Source of the DNA: Albidovulum sp.
GTDB taxonomy: Bacteria; Pseudomonadota; Alphaproteobacteria; Rhodobacterales; Rhodobacteraceae
Length of the DNA: 41,770 nt
Assembly (NCBI RefSeq): GCF_008933605.1
Contig: NZ_WBUS01000015.1
Span: 1 to 41,770 of the forward strand
Direction: 5' to 3'
The notes under the pieces: model-generated
Told to the model about the DNA's origin: nothing
Database searches by the model: none
The model's input: only the letters and a program-made list of their open reading frames with translations
Shown here: positions 20,327-28,563 of the stretch, in pieces
Layout: each line of letters begins with the position of its first letter
Numbering within the stretch: position 1 is the stretch's first letter
Program-made: the position numbers and the translations under genes

Positions 20327-20935
20327 ATGAGCATCAAGAATCCCCGCGGCCTCAGCCGCCGCACTCTCATCGGCACGGCCGCGGCCGCCGTCGGAAGCGC
20401 ACTCGCCGCGCCCGCGCTCGCGCAGAGCGGCGCCGGCACGACCGAGTTCGAAAACGACCTCAACTCGAACATCCGCCGCAACATATCGAGCTTCCGCTCG
20501 TTGCAGTGGCAGCCCTATTTCTCCGATACCAAGAACGGCGCCGTTCTCGTCGACACCACCTCGCGGGCCCTGCACTTCTGGTCCGAGGACCAGGGTGTCT
20601 ACCGCCTCTACCCGACGAGCGTTCCCCTGACCGAGGACCTGACGCGCCGTGGACGCACGGCGATCGTGAAGAAGGTGATCGGGCCGGAGTGGCGGCCGAC
20701 GCCGGCGATGAAGGTCCGAAACCCGGAATGGCCCGATTATGTCGGCCCCGGCCCCGACAACCCGCTTGGAACCCACGCGCTTTATCTTTCGTGGGAGTTC
20801 TACCGCATCCATGGCACGCATGACACGCGCAAGATCGGCCGGCGTTCGTCCAATGGTTGTATCGGGTTGTATAATGAACACATTGCCGAGCTTTATTCGC
20901 TGACGAATGTGGGCACGCAGGTGTTGCTAATTTGA
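20327..20935 (+). CDS. L,D-transpeptidase (YkuD) family protein, Tat-like signal
   Basis: SRRTLIGTAAAAVGSALAAPALAQ; HGTHDTRKIGRRSSNGCIGLYNEHI active site. Confidence 0.92.
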   Translation: MSIKNPRGLSRRTLIGTAAAAVGSALAAPALAQSGAGTTEFENDLNSNIRRNISSFRSLQWQPYFSDTKNGAVLVDTTSRALHFWSEDQGVYRLYPTSVPLTEDLTRRGRTAIVKKVIGPEWRPTPAMKVRNPEWPDYVGPGPDNPLGTHALYLSWEFYRIHGTHDTRKIGRRSSNGCIGLYNEHIAELYSLTNVGTQVLLI

Positions 20936-21018
20936 CGATACGGGCAAAACTTTCGTTGCGGCGAGACGGCTTCATTGCGCGAAATGTGCCATCTGGGTTA
21001 GTGGGATTCTGAGGTGTT

Positions 21019-21047
21019 TTGACTGCCGCGACGACCTCGCTTATCCA
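21019..21047 (+). promoter_or_regulatory. Sigma-70-like promoter for the 58-aa gene
   Basis: TTGACT (21019-21024) - 17 bp - TATCCA (21042-21047), about 28 bp upstream of the ATG at 21075. Confidence 0.6.
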
Positions 21048-21074
21048 TCCGTCGCGGTGAAAATGGAGAGTTAG

Positions 21075-21251
21075 ATGAAGAAGCTCGCGCTCGCCGCTGC
21101 CCTTTCGCTCGCTGCTACCTCGGCTTTCGCCGGTGGCGTGGAACCCGTCATGGAGCCGGCGCCTGTCGAACAGGCCGCGTCGTCCTCGAACGGCGGCCTG
21201 ATCGTTCCGCTGCTGCTCCTGGTGCTCGTCGCCGCTGCTGCCAGCAACTGA
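21075..21251 (+). CDS. Small (58 aa) predicted secreted/membrane protein, function unknown
   Basis: Direct translation: MKKLALAAALSLAATSAFAGGVEPVMEPAPVEQAASSSNGGLIVPLLLLVLVAAAASN*. Signal peptide plus C-terminal hydrophobic stretch; not in supplied ORF track because it is under 60 aa. Confidence 0.85.
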   Translation: MKKLALAAALSLAATSAFAGGVEPVMEPAPVEQAASSSNGGLIVPLLLLVLVAAAASN

Positions 21252-21278
21252 TTTTTCGGCTCAGGCCGAATTGGAAAG

Positions 21279-21303
21279 GGCGGTGGGGTTCCACCGCCTT
21301 TTT
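21279..21303 (+). terminator. Rho-independent terminator of the 58-aa gene
   Basis: GGCGGTGG - GGTT - CCACCGCC followed by TTTTT. Confidence 0.85.
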
Positions 21304-22382
21304 CATTTGCCGTGGGCTTCGGTCCAGCCCGCGAGGTTCGTTTCCAGCACCGCCATGAGCGCCGCGATATGCGCGTCGTCGTCATTGAGGCAGGGGACAT
21401 AGGTGAAGCTCTTGCCGCCCGCATGAATGAAGGCCTCGCGGATTTCCCCCTGGATCTCCTCCAGCGTCTCAATGCAGTCGGCCGAGAAGGCGGGCGAGAT
21501 GACCGCGATGCGTTTCTTGCCGGCCCTCGCAAGCTCGACGACATGCTCGACCGTGTAGGGCCGCAGCCACTCCTCGCGGCCGAAGACCGACTGGAAGGTG
21601 GTGTCGACCGAGCCCTCGGCCCAACCCAGCCTTTCGCGCAGGAGCCGCGAGGTCTTCTGGCACTGGCAATGGTAGGGATCGCCTTCCATCAGGTAGCGCT
21701 TCGGCATTCCGTGGTAGGAGGCGACCAGAATGTCGGGCCGGTGGTCGATGCCGGAATATGCCCGCTCGACCGATTGGGCCAGCGCCTCGATGTACAGGGA
21801 ATGGTCGAAATACTCCGGCACGATCCGCACGGCGGGCTGGCGCTTTTCCTTCATTAGCGCGCGAAAGAACTTGTCGTTCGCGGTGGCCGAGGTGGCGCCG
21901 GCGTATTGCGGATAGAGCGGCAGGAAGACGATCTTCTCGCAGCCGGCGGCAACCATGCGGCGCACGACGCTCTCGGTCGAGGGATTGCCGTAGCGCATGC
22001 AGAACTCGACCATTAACCCCTCGCCGAAGCGGAGGGACACGGCCGTGCGAAGCTTAGCCACCTGCGCCTTCGTGATCGTCATAAGCGGGCTCTCGCCCTT
22101 CTCGTGGTTCCAGATCGACTTGTAGTTGGCGCCGGAGGTGAAGGGACGCTTCGACAGGATGACGAGCTGGAGGAGAGGCTGCCATTTCCACGCCGGGAAG
22201 TCGATCACGCGCCGGTCCGAAAGGAACTCCGACAGGTACCGCCGCATCGACCAGTAGTCGTAATTGTCGGGCGTGCCGAGGTTGGCGACCAGGATACCGA
22301 TGCGCGCCCGCGCTACCGGCGGGTGATCGGCCGGGGCATGGGTCAGGCGGCCCGCTCCGGGGCGAACGATCTCGGTATCCAT
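21303..22382 (-). CDS. hemH: Ferrochelatase
   Basis: ARIGILVANLGTPDNYDYWSMRRYLSEFLSDRRVID; SYHGMPKRYLMEGDPYHCQCQKTSRLL. Confidence 0.95.
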   Translation of the reverse strand: MDTEIVRPGAGRLTHAPADHPPVARARIGILVANLGTPDNYDYWSMRRYLSEFLSDRRVIDFPAWKWQPLLQLVILSKRPFTSGANYKSIWNHEKGESPLMTITKAQVAKLRTAVSLRFGEGLMVEFCMRYGNPSTESVVRRMVAAGCEKIVFLPLYPQYAGATSATANDKFFRALMKEKRQPAVRIVPEYFDHSLYIEALAQSVERAYSGIDHRPDILVASYHGMPKRYLMEGDPYHCQCQKTSRLLRERLGWAEGSVDTTFQSVFGREEWLRPYTVEHVVELARAGKKRIAVISPAFSADCIETLEEIQGEIREAFIHAGGKSFTYVPCLNDDDAHIAALMAVLETNLAGWTEAHGK

Positions 22383-22430
22383 GGCATCCTCGCGCTCAAC
22401 CAGTCCGACATAGAGGGAAATCCGCGCCGG

Positions 22431-23264
22431 TCAATCTTCCGCACGCGGCAGCGGCGCTTCCGTCGCACCCAGGGCGTCGGCCAATCGCTGGACGGCCGAG
22501 CCGGGGCGAAGCGGCTTCGGCTGGCTTGGATCCGGCGCCCATCCGGTCAGCCAGATCATCTCGAAGGTTGCGGCGATGCGGCCGCCTCCCGCCGGGAAGG
22601 CGGCCGCGTAGATCTCTGCGGCCGCCGGAAAGAGCGCACGCGGTGCGGCTCGGCGGGATCGGGCCGCCAGCGCGTTGCCCTCGCCCATCGCGCGCAGGTC
22701 CGCGATCAGGTGGAACAACGTGGCGTAGGTCACGGTCTTCTTGACCGTGTCGGCCACCGGCAGGGCGAATCCCGCACGCTGGAGCAAGGCGCCGAGGTCC
22801 CGGATCTCGGCCATCGGCAGGACGCGCGGCGAGAGGCCGCCGGTGAGCCGGCTTTCGGCCTCGGCCAGCGCCACGCGTAGTTCCGAAAGCGTCCGCCCGC
22901 CGAAGAGCACCCCGAGGAAAAGCCCGTCGGGACGTAGCGCGCGCCGGCACTGGATCAACTGCCCGACGAGATCCGCCGACCAGTGCAGCGACAACGCATG
23001 GATCACCAGATCGTGCGCGCCTTCCTCCAGGGCCAAGACCTCCTCGTCGGCGACGATGCGCGCGCCGGGCAGGATTTCCGCCCAGGGAGCCGGAAAGGCC
23101 GTCACCACGGCGGGGTCCGTAAACCTTTTGTTAACCTCGCCCAGTCTCTCCTCGGCTTCGGCGGCGGCCTCGTCGTGGAGGAAAAGGTCGGCCCCCTGTG
23201 CCAGCGCACGGGCACGGTTCCTGGACAGGGCGGCGCGGTCGATGAGGTTCGGCGGATCGGACAT
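22431..23264 (-). CDS. Methyltransferase-fold (BioC/NDUFAF5-like) protein lacking an obvious SAM-binding motif I
   Basis: MSDPPNLIDRAALSRNRARALAQGADLFLHDEAAAEAEERL...HDLVIHALSLHWSADLVGQLIQCRRALRPDGLFLGVLFGG; motif IV/VI regions are present but no GxGxG. Confidence 0.8.
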   Translation of the reverse strand: MSDPPNLIDRAALSRNRARALAQGADLFLHDEAAAEAEERLGEVNKRFTDPAVVTAFPAPWAEILPGARIVADEEVLALEEGAHDLVIHALSLHWSADLVGQLIQCRRALRPDGLFLGVLFGGRTLSELRVALAEAESRLTGGLSPRVLPMAEIRDLGALLQRAGFALPVADTVKKTVTYATLFHLIADLRAMGEGNALAARSRRAAPRALFPAAAEIYAAAFPAGGGRIAATFEMIWLTGWAPDPSQPKPLRPGSAVQRLADALGATEAPLPRAED

Positions 23265-23295
23265 GATGGGTGAACCTAGGGTGCTTCGCGCGGGA

Positions 23296-24012
23296 ATGCA
23301 AAGCGCGCTCCGCCTCCTCTTTCCGCCGCAGTGCATCTCCTGCGGCGAACCCACCGCGAGCGATTTCGGTCTCTGCGGCGAGTGCTGGCGGCAGACGCCC
23401 TTCATCTCGGGGCTCGTCTGCGACCGCTGCGGCACGCCGCTTCCCGGCGAGGAAGAGGGGCGGGCCGAGTATTGCGACGACTGCCTCATCCTTGCCCGGC
23501 CCTGGGAAAGGGGTCGGTCGGCGCTCGTTTACCGGGACAACGGCAGGAAGCTTGTCCTGGCCCTGAAGCATGGCGACCGGCTCGACCTGGCCCGGCCCGC
23601 CGGCGCCTGGCTGCATCGCGCGGCGCAACCCATCCTGCGCGACGGCATGCTCGTCGCGCCGGTCCCGCTGCACTGGGCCCGGCTCTTCCGCAGACGCTTC
23701 AACCAGTCGGCGATCCTGTCGAAGGCGCTGGCCCGGGTGGCGGGACTCGACCATTGCCCCGACCTCCTGCTGCGCGCGCGGCGGACGCCGAGCCAGGACG
23801 GGCGCGACCGTGACGGACGCTTCGCGAACGTTGCCGGGGCAATCCGCGTGCATCCGCGCCGCCGCGGCCGGATGGTGAACCGGGACGTGCTTCTCGTCGA
23901 TGACGTGATGACCTCCGGCGCGACGCTTGCCGCGGCAGCGGAGGCCTGCCTCGCCGCCGGTGCCGCCTCCGTTTCGGTTGTGACACTGGCGCGCGTTGCC
24001 AAGGATTCCTAA
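23296..24012 (+). CDS. ComF family (phosphoribosyltransferase-like) protein
   Basis: Paired Cys zinc-ribbon CISCGEP...CGECW...CDRCG...CDDC; PRTase motif VLLVDDVMTSGATL. Start could be 23263/23266 or 23296. Confidence 0.9.
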   Translation: MQSALRLLFPPQCISCGEPTASDFGLCGECWRQTPFISGLVCDRCGTPLPGEEEGRAEYCDDCLILARPWERGRSALVYRDNGRKLVLALKHGDRLDLARPAGAWLHRAAQPILRDGMLVAPVPLHWARLFRRRFNQSAILSKALARVAGLDHCPDLLLRARRTPSQDGRDRDGRFANVAGAIRVHPRRRGRMVNRDVLLVDDVMTSGATLAAAAEACLAAGAASVSVVTLARVAKDS

Positions 24013-24053
24013 ATCCCTATAGTCACGGCGACTTTCGGATAGAGGCCAGTTCC

Positions 24054-24311
24054 TTGCCCCGCATCGAGATCTACACCACGCCCTGGTGCGGCTATTGCCT
24101 CGCCGCCAAGCGCCTTCTGGAGGCGAAGGGCGCCGCCTACGTGGAGACGGATGTCTCCCGCGATCCTGCCATGCGGTCCGAGATGATGCAGCGTGCCAGC
24201 GGCCGCCGGACCGTGCCGCAGATATTCATCGGCGAACGCCATGTCGGCGGAGCGGACGATCTTCACGCACTCGACCGGGCCGGCAAGCTCGACCTGCTGC
24301 TTGCGTCCTGA
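24054..24311 (+). CDS. grxC: Glutaredoxin 3
   Basis: TTG start; IEIYTTPWCGYCLAAKRLLEAKG; TVPQIFIGERHVGGADDL. Confidence 0.92.
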   Translation: MPRIEIYTTPWCGYCLAAKRLLEAKGAAYVETDVSRDPAMRSEMMQRASGRRTVPQIFIGERHVGGADDLHALDRAGKLDLLLAS

Positions 24312-24315
24312 ACCG

Positions 24316-25146
24316 ATGCGCGCAGCCCTCCTCCAGCTTTCGGTGACGGACGATCCGGCGGAAAACCTGCCGGTGACGCTCGCACTTGTGCGCGAGGCGG
24401 TGGCGGGCGGCGCGGGGTTCGTCCTGACGCCCGAGGTGACCAATTGCATCTCGTCCGACCGCGCCCACCAGCACGCGGTGCTGCGGCACGAAGATCAAGA
24501 CGCGACACTCGCGGCGCTCCGGGCGGAAGCTGCGGCGCGGGGCATCTGGCTTCTCGTCGGCTCGCTCGGGCTGCTGACGCACGACGCAGACGGACGCTTC
24601 GCCAACCGTTCTTTCCTCGTCGCGCCCGATGGCGGCATCGCGGCGCGCTACGACAAGATCCACATGTTCGACGTGAACGTGTCCGAGACCGAGCAGTACC
24701 GCGAATCGTCCGGATACCGGCCGGGGACCCGGGCGGTTCTGGCCGAGACGCCTTTCGCGCGCATCGGCCTCACCGTCTGCTACGACGTGCGCTTCCCGCA
24801 CCTCTACCGCCGGCTCGCACAGGCCGGGGCGCAGGTCCTCACGGTGCCGGCCGCCTTCAACGACACGACCGGCGCGGCGCACTGGCATTCGCTTCTCCGC
24901 GCCCGGGCGATCGAGACCGGCGCCTACGTGCTCGCGCCCGCCCAGACCGGGACCCACGCCGCCCATAACGGACGTCCCCGGCGCACCTACGGCCATTCGC
25001 TTGCGGTCTCGCCCTGGGGCGAGGTCCTCGTCGATGCCGGAACCGAGGTAGGCGTGAGCTTCGTCGATCTCTCGCTCGCCGAGGTGGACCGTGCACGCGC
25101 GCGGGTGCCCTCGCTCGGCCATGACCGCGACTTCGAGGGGCCGTGA
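24316..25146 (+). CDS. Carbon-nitrogen hydrolase (nitrilase superfamily amidohydrolase)
   Basis: Glu-Lys-Cys triad regions LTPEVTN, YDKIHMFDVN, LTVCYDVRFPHLYR. Confidence 0.92.
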   Translation: MRAALLQLSVTDDPAENLPVTLALVREAVAGGAGFVLTPEVTNCISSDRAHQHAVLRHEDQDATLAALRAEAAARGIWLLVGSLGLLTHDADGRFANRSFLVAPDGGIAARYDKIHMFDVNVSETEQYRESSGYRPGTRAVLAETPFARIGLTVCYDVRFPHLYRRLAQAGAQVLTVPAAFNDTTGAAHWHSLLRARAIETGAYVLAPAQTGTHAAHNGRPRRTYGHSLAVSPWGEVLVDAGTEVGVSFVDLSLAEVDRARARVPSLGHDRDFEGP

Positions 25147-25147
25147 G

Positions 25148-25588
25148 ATGTCGGATGGAAACGAACCGCTCGCCGTCGCGCTCTTCTCGGAAGTGTTCAT
25201 GGCCGACCAACTCGTGCGGAACCGCATCAGCCGGGCCCTGCCGAAGGGGATGGAGCTAAGCCACTTCGCGGTGCTGAACCATCTTGCCCATCTGAACGAC
25301 GAGCGTTCGCCCGCGCAGCTTGCCGACGTGTTCCACGTGACCCGCGGCGCGATGACCAACACGCTCGCCAAGCTGGAATGGGCCGGGCACGTCCACATCC
25401 GCCCCGACTGGGACGATGCCCGGCGCAAGTTCGTCTCGATCAGCCCGGCCGGCCGGTCGGCGCGGGATGCGGCGCTTGCGGCGATCGCGCCCGTGGTCGG
25501 TGACGTGGTCCGCTCGGTCGGTGCCGACCGGGTCCGTGCGGTCCTTCCGGTCCTGCGGGAGATCCGCCTTCGGCTTGGCGAGGACTAG
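25148..25588 (+). CDS. MarR family transcriptional regulator
   Basis: Winged [46 protein letters not shown]. Confidence 0.88.
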   Translation: MSDGNEPLAVALFSEVFMADQLVRNRISRALPKGMELSHFAVLNHLAHLNDERSPAQLADVFHVTRGAMTNTLAKLEWAGHVHIRPDWDDARRKFVSISPAGRSARDAALAAIAPVVGDVVRSVGADRVRAVLPVLREIRLRLGED

Positions 25589-26331
25589 GCGCGCTTCATG
25601 CCCGCCATGACATAGTTCACCGAGAGGTCGCGATCCGAGATCGTCCAGGTCCAGGCAACCGGGTTGAAGACGAAGCCCTTGCCGTCGACCGGGTCAAGCG
25701 CCGCACCCCGCAGGAAGCCTTCAAGCTCCGCCGGCGTGATGAACTTCGCCCAGTCATGCGTGCCCTTGGGCAGCCAGCGCATCACCCACTCCGCGCCGAC
25801 GATCGCCATCATGAAGCTCTTGGGATTGCGGTTGATCGTGGAGGCGACGATGAGCCCGCCGGGCTTCATCAGCGTCTGGCAGGTTGCAAGGAACGCCTGC
25901 GGATCGGAGACATGCTCGACGATTTCCATGGCAAGGACCACGTCAAAGATCTCGCCCGCCGCTGCCAGCGCCTCGGCAGTGGTGTGGCGGTAGTCGATGT
26001 CGAGCCCCTGCTCCGCGGCGTGGATGCGCGCGACGGGGATGTTCCGCTCGGCCGCGTCCGCGCCGAGGACCTGCGCGCCGAGCCGGGCCATCGGCTCGGA
26101 CAGAAGCCCGCCGCCGCATCCGATGTCGAGGATGCGCAGCCCCGCAAAGGGGGTCGGTGCCTTCAGGTCGCGCCCGAACTCGGCCGCGATCTGGGCGGTG
26201 ATGTAGCCGAGCCGGACCGGATTCATCATGTGCAACGGCCGGAACTTGCCATGCGGGTTCCACCACTCGGCGGCCATCGCTTCGAATTTTGCCACTTCGG
26301 CGGGATCGACCGTGGATGTCGCGGACTGCAT
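25585..26331 (-). CDS. ubiG: Ubiquinone biosynthesis O-methyltransferase
   Basis: [53 protein letters not shown]. Confidence 0.95.
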   Translation of the reverse strand: MQSATSTVDPAEVAKFEAMAAEWWNPHGKFRPLHMMNPVRLGYITAQIAAEFGRDLKAPTPFAGLRILDIGCGGGLLSEPMARLGAQVLGADAAERNIPVARIHAAEQGLDIDYRHTTAEALAAAGEIFDVVLAMEIVEHVSDPQAFLATCQTLMKPGGLIVASTINRNPKSFMMAIVGAEWVMRWLPKGTHDWAKFITPAELEGFLRGAALDPVDGKGFVFNPVAWTWTISDRDLSVNYVMAGMKRA

Positions 26332-26396
26332 GCGTCTCTCCGTCTGGGGCGTCGGACCCGTGGCGGTCCTGAATCTTTGCGCTATATAGTTGAAGC

Positions 26397-27377
26397 ATGG
26401 ACCGGATCGCAGGGCAAAAGCGCACCAGCGTCACTCTCTACCCGCAGATCGAGCCCTTCGATCAGCGTTTCCTCGATGTCGGTGACGGCCATACGCTATA
26501 TGTCGAGCAATGCGGCCGGCCCGATGGGCTTCCGGTCGTGGTGCTTCACGGCGGACCGGGTGGCGGCTGTTCGCCGGCCATGCGGCGCTATTTCGACCCC
26601 GCGGCCTATCGGATCGTCCTCTTCGACCAGCGCGGCTGCGGCCGGTCACGCCCGCACGCCAGCGTCGAGGCGAACACCACCTGGCACCTCGTCGCCGACA
26701 TCGAGCGTATCCGCAAGCTCCTCGGGATCGAGGACTGGATTGTCTTCGGCGGAAGCTGGGGTGCGACGCTGGCACTGGTTTATGCGCAGACCCATCCGGA
26801 CCGTGTGCGCCACCTTGTCCTGCGCGGCGTGTTCCTCATGACGGAAGGCGAGCTTGCCTGGTTCTACGGCGGCGGTGCCGGCGCCTTCTGGCCTGACCGG
26901 TGGAACGATTTCGCGCGGCTGATTCCGCCGGGCGAGCAATACGACATGATCGCCGCCTACCACCGGCGGCTGTTTTCGGGCGACCTGATGACCGAAACGC
27001 GATTCGCCCGTGCCTGGGCGGGGTGGGAGAATGCGCTCGCCAGCATCGAACAGGACGGTGTGGCGGGCGACGCACCGGCGGACTACGCCCGCGCCTTCGC
27101 CCGACTTGAGAACCACTACTTCATCAACAAGGGCTTTCTCGATACTGACGGCCAGATCCTGCGCGACCTGCCGAAGATCGCGGATGTGCCGGGAACGATC
27201 GTGCAGGGCCGCTACGACATGATCTGCCCGCCCGTTTCCGGATGGACACTGGCGCGGCACTGGAAGCGGTCCGACCTGCGCATCGTCCCCGCTGCGGGCC
27301 ACGCGTTGTCGGAACCGGGGATCTCGGCGGAATTGCTGCGCATAATGGACGGTTTGAGAACCCAGCGAAGCGGCTGA
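26397..27377 (+). CDS. pip: Proline iminopeptidase (S33 family)
   Basis: [38 protein letters not shown] nucleophile elbow; C-terminal GHA. Confidence 0.94.
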   Translation: MDRIAGQKRTSVTLYPQIEPFDQRFLDVGDGHTLYVEQCGRPDGLPVVVLHGGPGGGCSPAMRRYFDPAAYRIVLFDQRGCGRSRPHASVEANTTWHLVADIERIRKLLGIEDWIVFGGSWGATLALVYAQTHPDRVRHLVLRGVFLMTEGELAWFYGGGAGAFWPDRWNDFARLIPPGEQYDMIAAYHRRLFSGDLMTETRFARAWAGWENALASIEQDGVAGDAPADYARAFARLENHYFINKGFLDTDGQILRDLPKIADVPGTIVQGRYDMICPPVSGWTLARHWKRSDLRIVPAAGHALSEPGISAELLRIMDGLRTQRSG

Positions 27378-27401
27378 GGCCGAGAGGAGGCGGAATTGCA
27401 G

Positions 27402-27854
27402 ATGACCACTTTCCTCGGCTTCCTCGGCGCCTGTATCACAGCGGCCGCGACGGGCATGATCTTCCAGCCGGGCGTCTGGTACCGGAACCTCCGGAAGCCG
27501 ACCTGGACCCCGCCGGCCTGGGTCTTTCCGGTGGTCTGGACGATTCTCTATCTCCTGATGGCCCTCGCCGCCACGCGCGTGGCGGCCCTGCCAGGCAACG
27601 GCACTGCGCTGGCGCTCTGGGCCTTCCAGATCGCACTCAACACGCTCTGGACGCCGGTCTTCTTCGGCGGGCACCATATCCGAGCGGGTCTTGTGGTCAT
27701 CGTGCTCCTGTGGCTCGCCGTGGCGCTGACGATCCTGGCCTTCTGGGCATTGGACTGGATCGCGGCACTGATGCTGGTGCCCTATCTCGTCTGGCTGAGC
27801 CTGGCCACAGCTCTCAACTTCACCATCTGGCGCGCCAACCCGACCGGCAGCTGA
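27402..27854 (+). CDS. TspO/MBR (tryptophan-rich sensory) family protein
   Basis: WYRNLRKPTWTPPAWVFPVVWTILYLLMALAA and FQIALNTLWTPVFFG motifs. Confidence 0.92.
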   Translation: MTTFLGFLGACITAAATGMIFQPGVWYRNLRKPTWTPPAWVFPVVWTILYLLMALAATRVAALPGNGTALALWAFQIALNTLWTPVFFGGHHIRAGLVVIVLLWLAVALTILAFWALDWIAALMLVPYLVWLSLATALNFTIWRANPTGS

Positions 27855-27872
27855 GCGCGGCGTACTCTTTCC

Positions 27873-27901
27873 TTGCAACGCCGCCGGCCTTCGCCTATAT
27901 G
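27873..27901 (+). promoter_or_regulatory. Sigma-70-like promoter of the rimP-nusA-ylxR-infB operon
   Basis: TTGCAA (27873-27878) - 17 bp - TATATG (27896-27901). Confidence 0.65.
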
Positions 27902-27907
27902 CGGGTT

Positions 27908-27980
27908 AACAGCGCGGCTGCGGGGTCCAAACCCGCAACCCACCGGGAAAGATCGACGGGCCGCTCTGGCCCGTTTTTTG
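27908..27980 (+). promoter_or_regulatory. rimP leader: candidate transcription attenuator
   Basis: Upstream hairpin TGCGGG(27919-27924)/CCCGCA(27932-27937), then intrinsic terminator ACGGGCC-GCTCT-GGCCCGT-TTTTT (27956-27979) ending 14 nt before the rimP ATG. Confidence 0.7.
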
Positions 27981-27993
27981 TTGCTTGGAACCG

Positions 27994-28563
27994 ATGACCG
28001 ACCTCATCGCAAAGACCGCCATCGACCGGCGCCTGGCCGAGATCGTGACCCCCGCCATCGAGGGCCTGGGGTTTGAGCTGGTGCGCATCCGGCTGATGGG
28101 TGGCCTGCACAAGACGCTGCAGATCATGGCCGACCGGCCCGAGGGCGGGATCGACGTGGACGACTGCGGGCGCATTTCCATCGCCGTGTCGGCCGTGCTC
28201 GACGTCGAGGACCCGATCGAGGACGCCTATACGCTCGAGGTCTCCTCGCCCGGCATCGACCGGCCGCTGACGCGGCTGAAGGACTTCGACGCCTGGAAGG
28301 GCTACGAGGCGCGGATCGAGACCGAGGAGATGATCGACGGTCGCAAGCGATTCAAGGGGCGTCTCGCCGGCACGTCGGGCGACGAGGTCCTGATCGAAAT
28401 CGAGGAAGGCACCATCGGCCTCAGGTTCGACTGGCTCGCCGACGCCAAGCTCGTGCTGACGGACGAGCTAATCACCGAGATGCTGCGGCAGAAGAAGGCC
28501 ACGGAGCACGTGGACGATGCCGCGTTCGACCATATCGAAGAAGACACTCCCGAGGAGGACTGA
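27994..28563 (+). CDS. rimP: Ribosome maturation factor RimP
   Basis: [45 protein letters not shown] motif; directly upstream of nusA. Confidence 0.95.
   Translation: MTDLIAKTAIDRRLAEIVTPAIEGLGFELVRIRLMGGLHKTLQIMADRPEGGIDVDDCGRISIAVSAVLDVEDPIEDAYTLEVSSPGIDRPLTRLKDFDAWKGYEARIETEEMIDGRKRFKGRLAGTSGDEVLIEIEEGTIGLRFDWLADAKLVLTDELITEMLRQKKATEHVDDAAFDHIEEDTPEED

Noticed and set aside
27900-27938. tRNA-like segment upstream of rimP (metY is found there in enterics)
   Set aside because: Only one arm-like hairpin; no acceptor stem, anticodon arm or T-loop consensus can be assembled.
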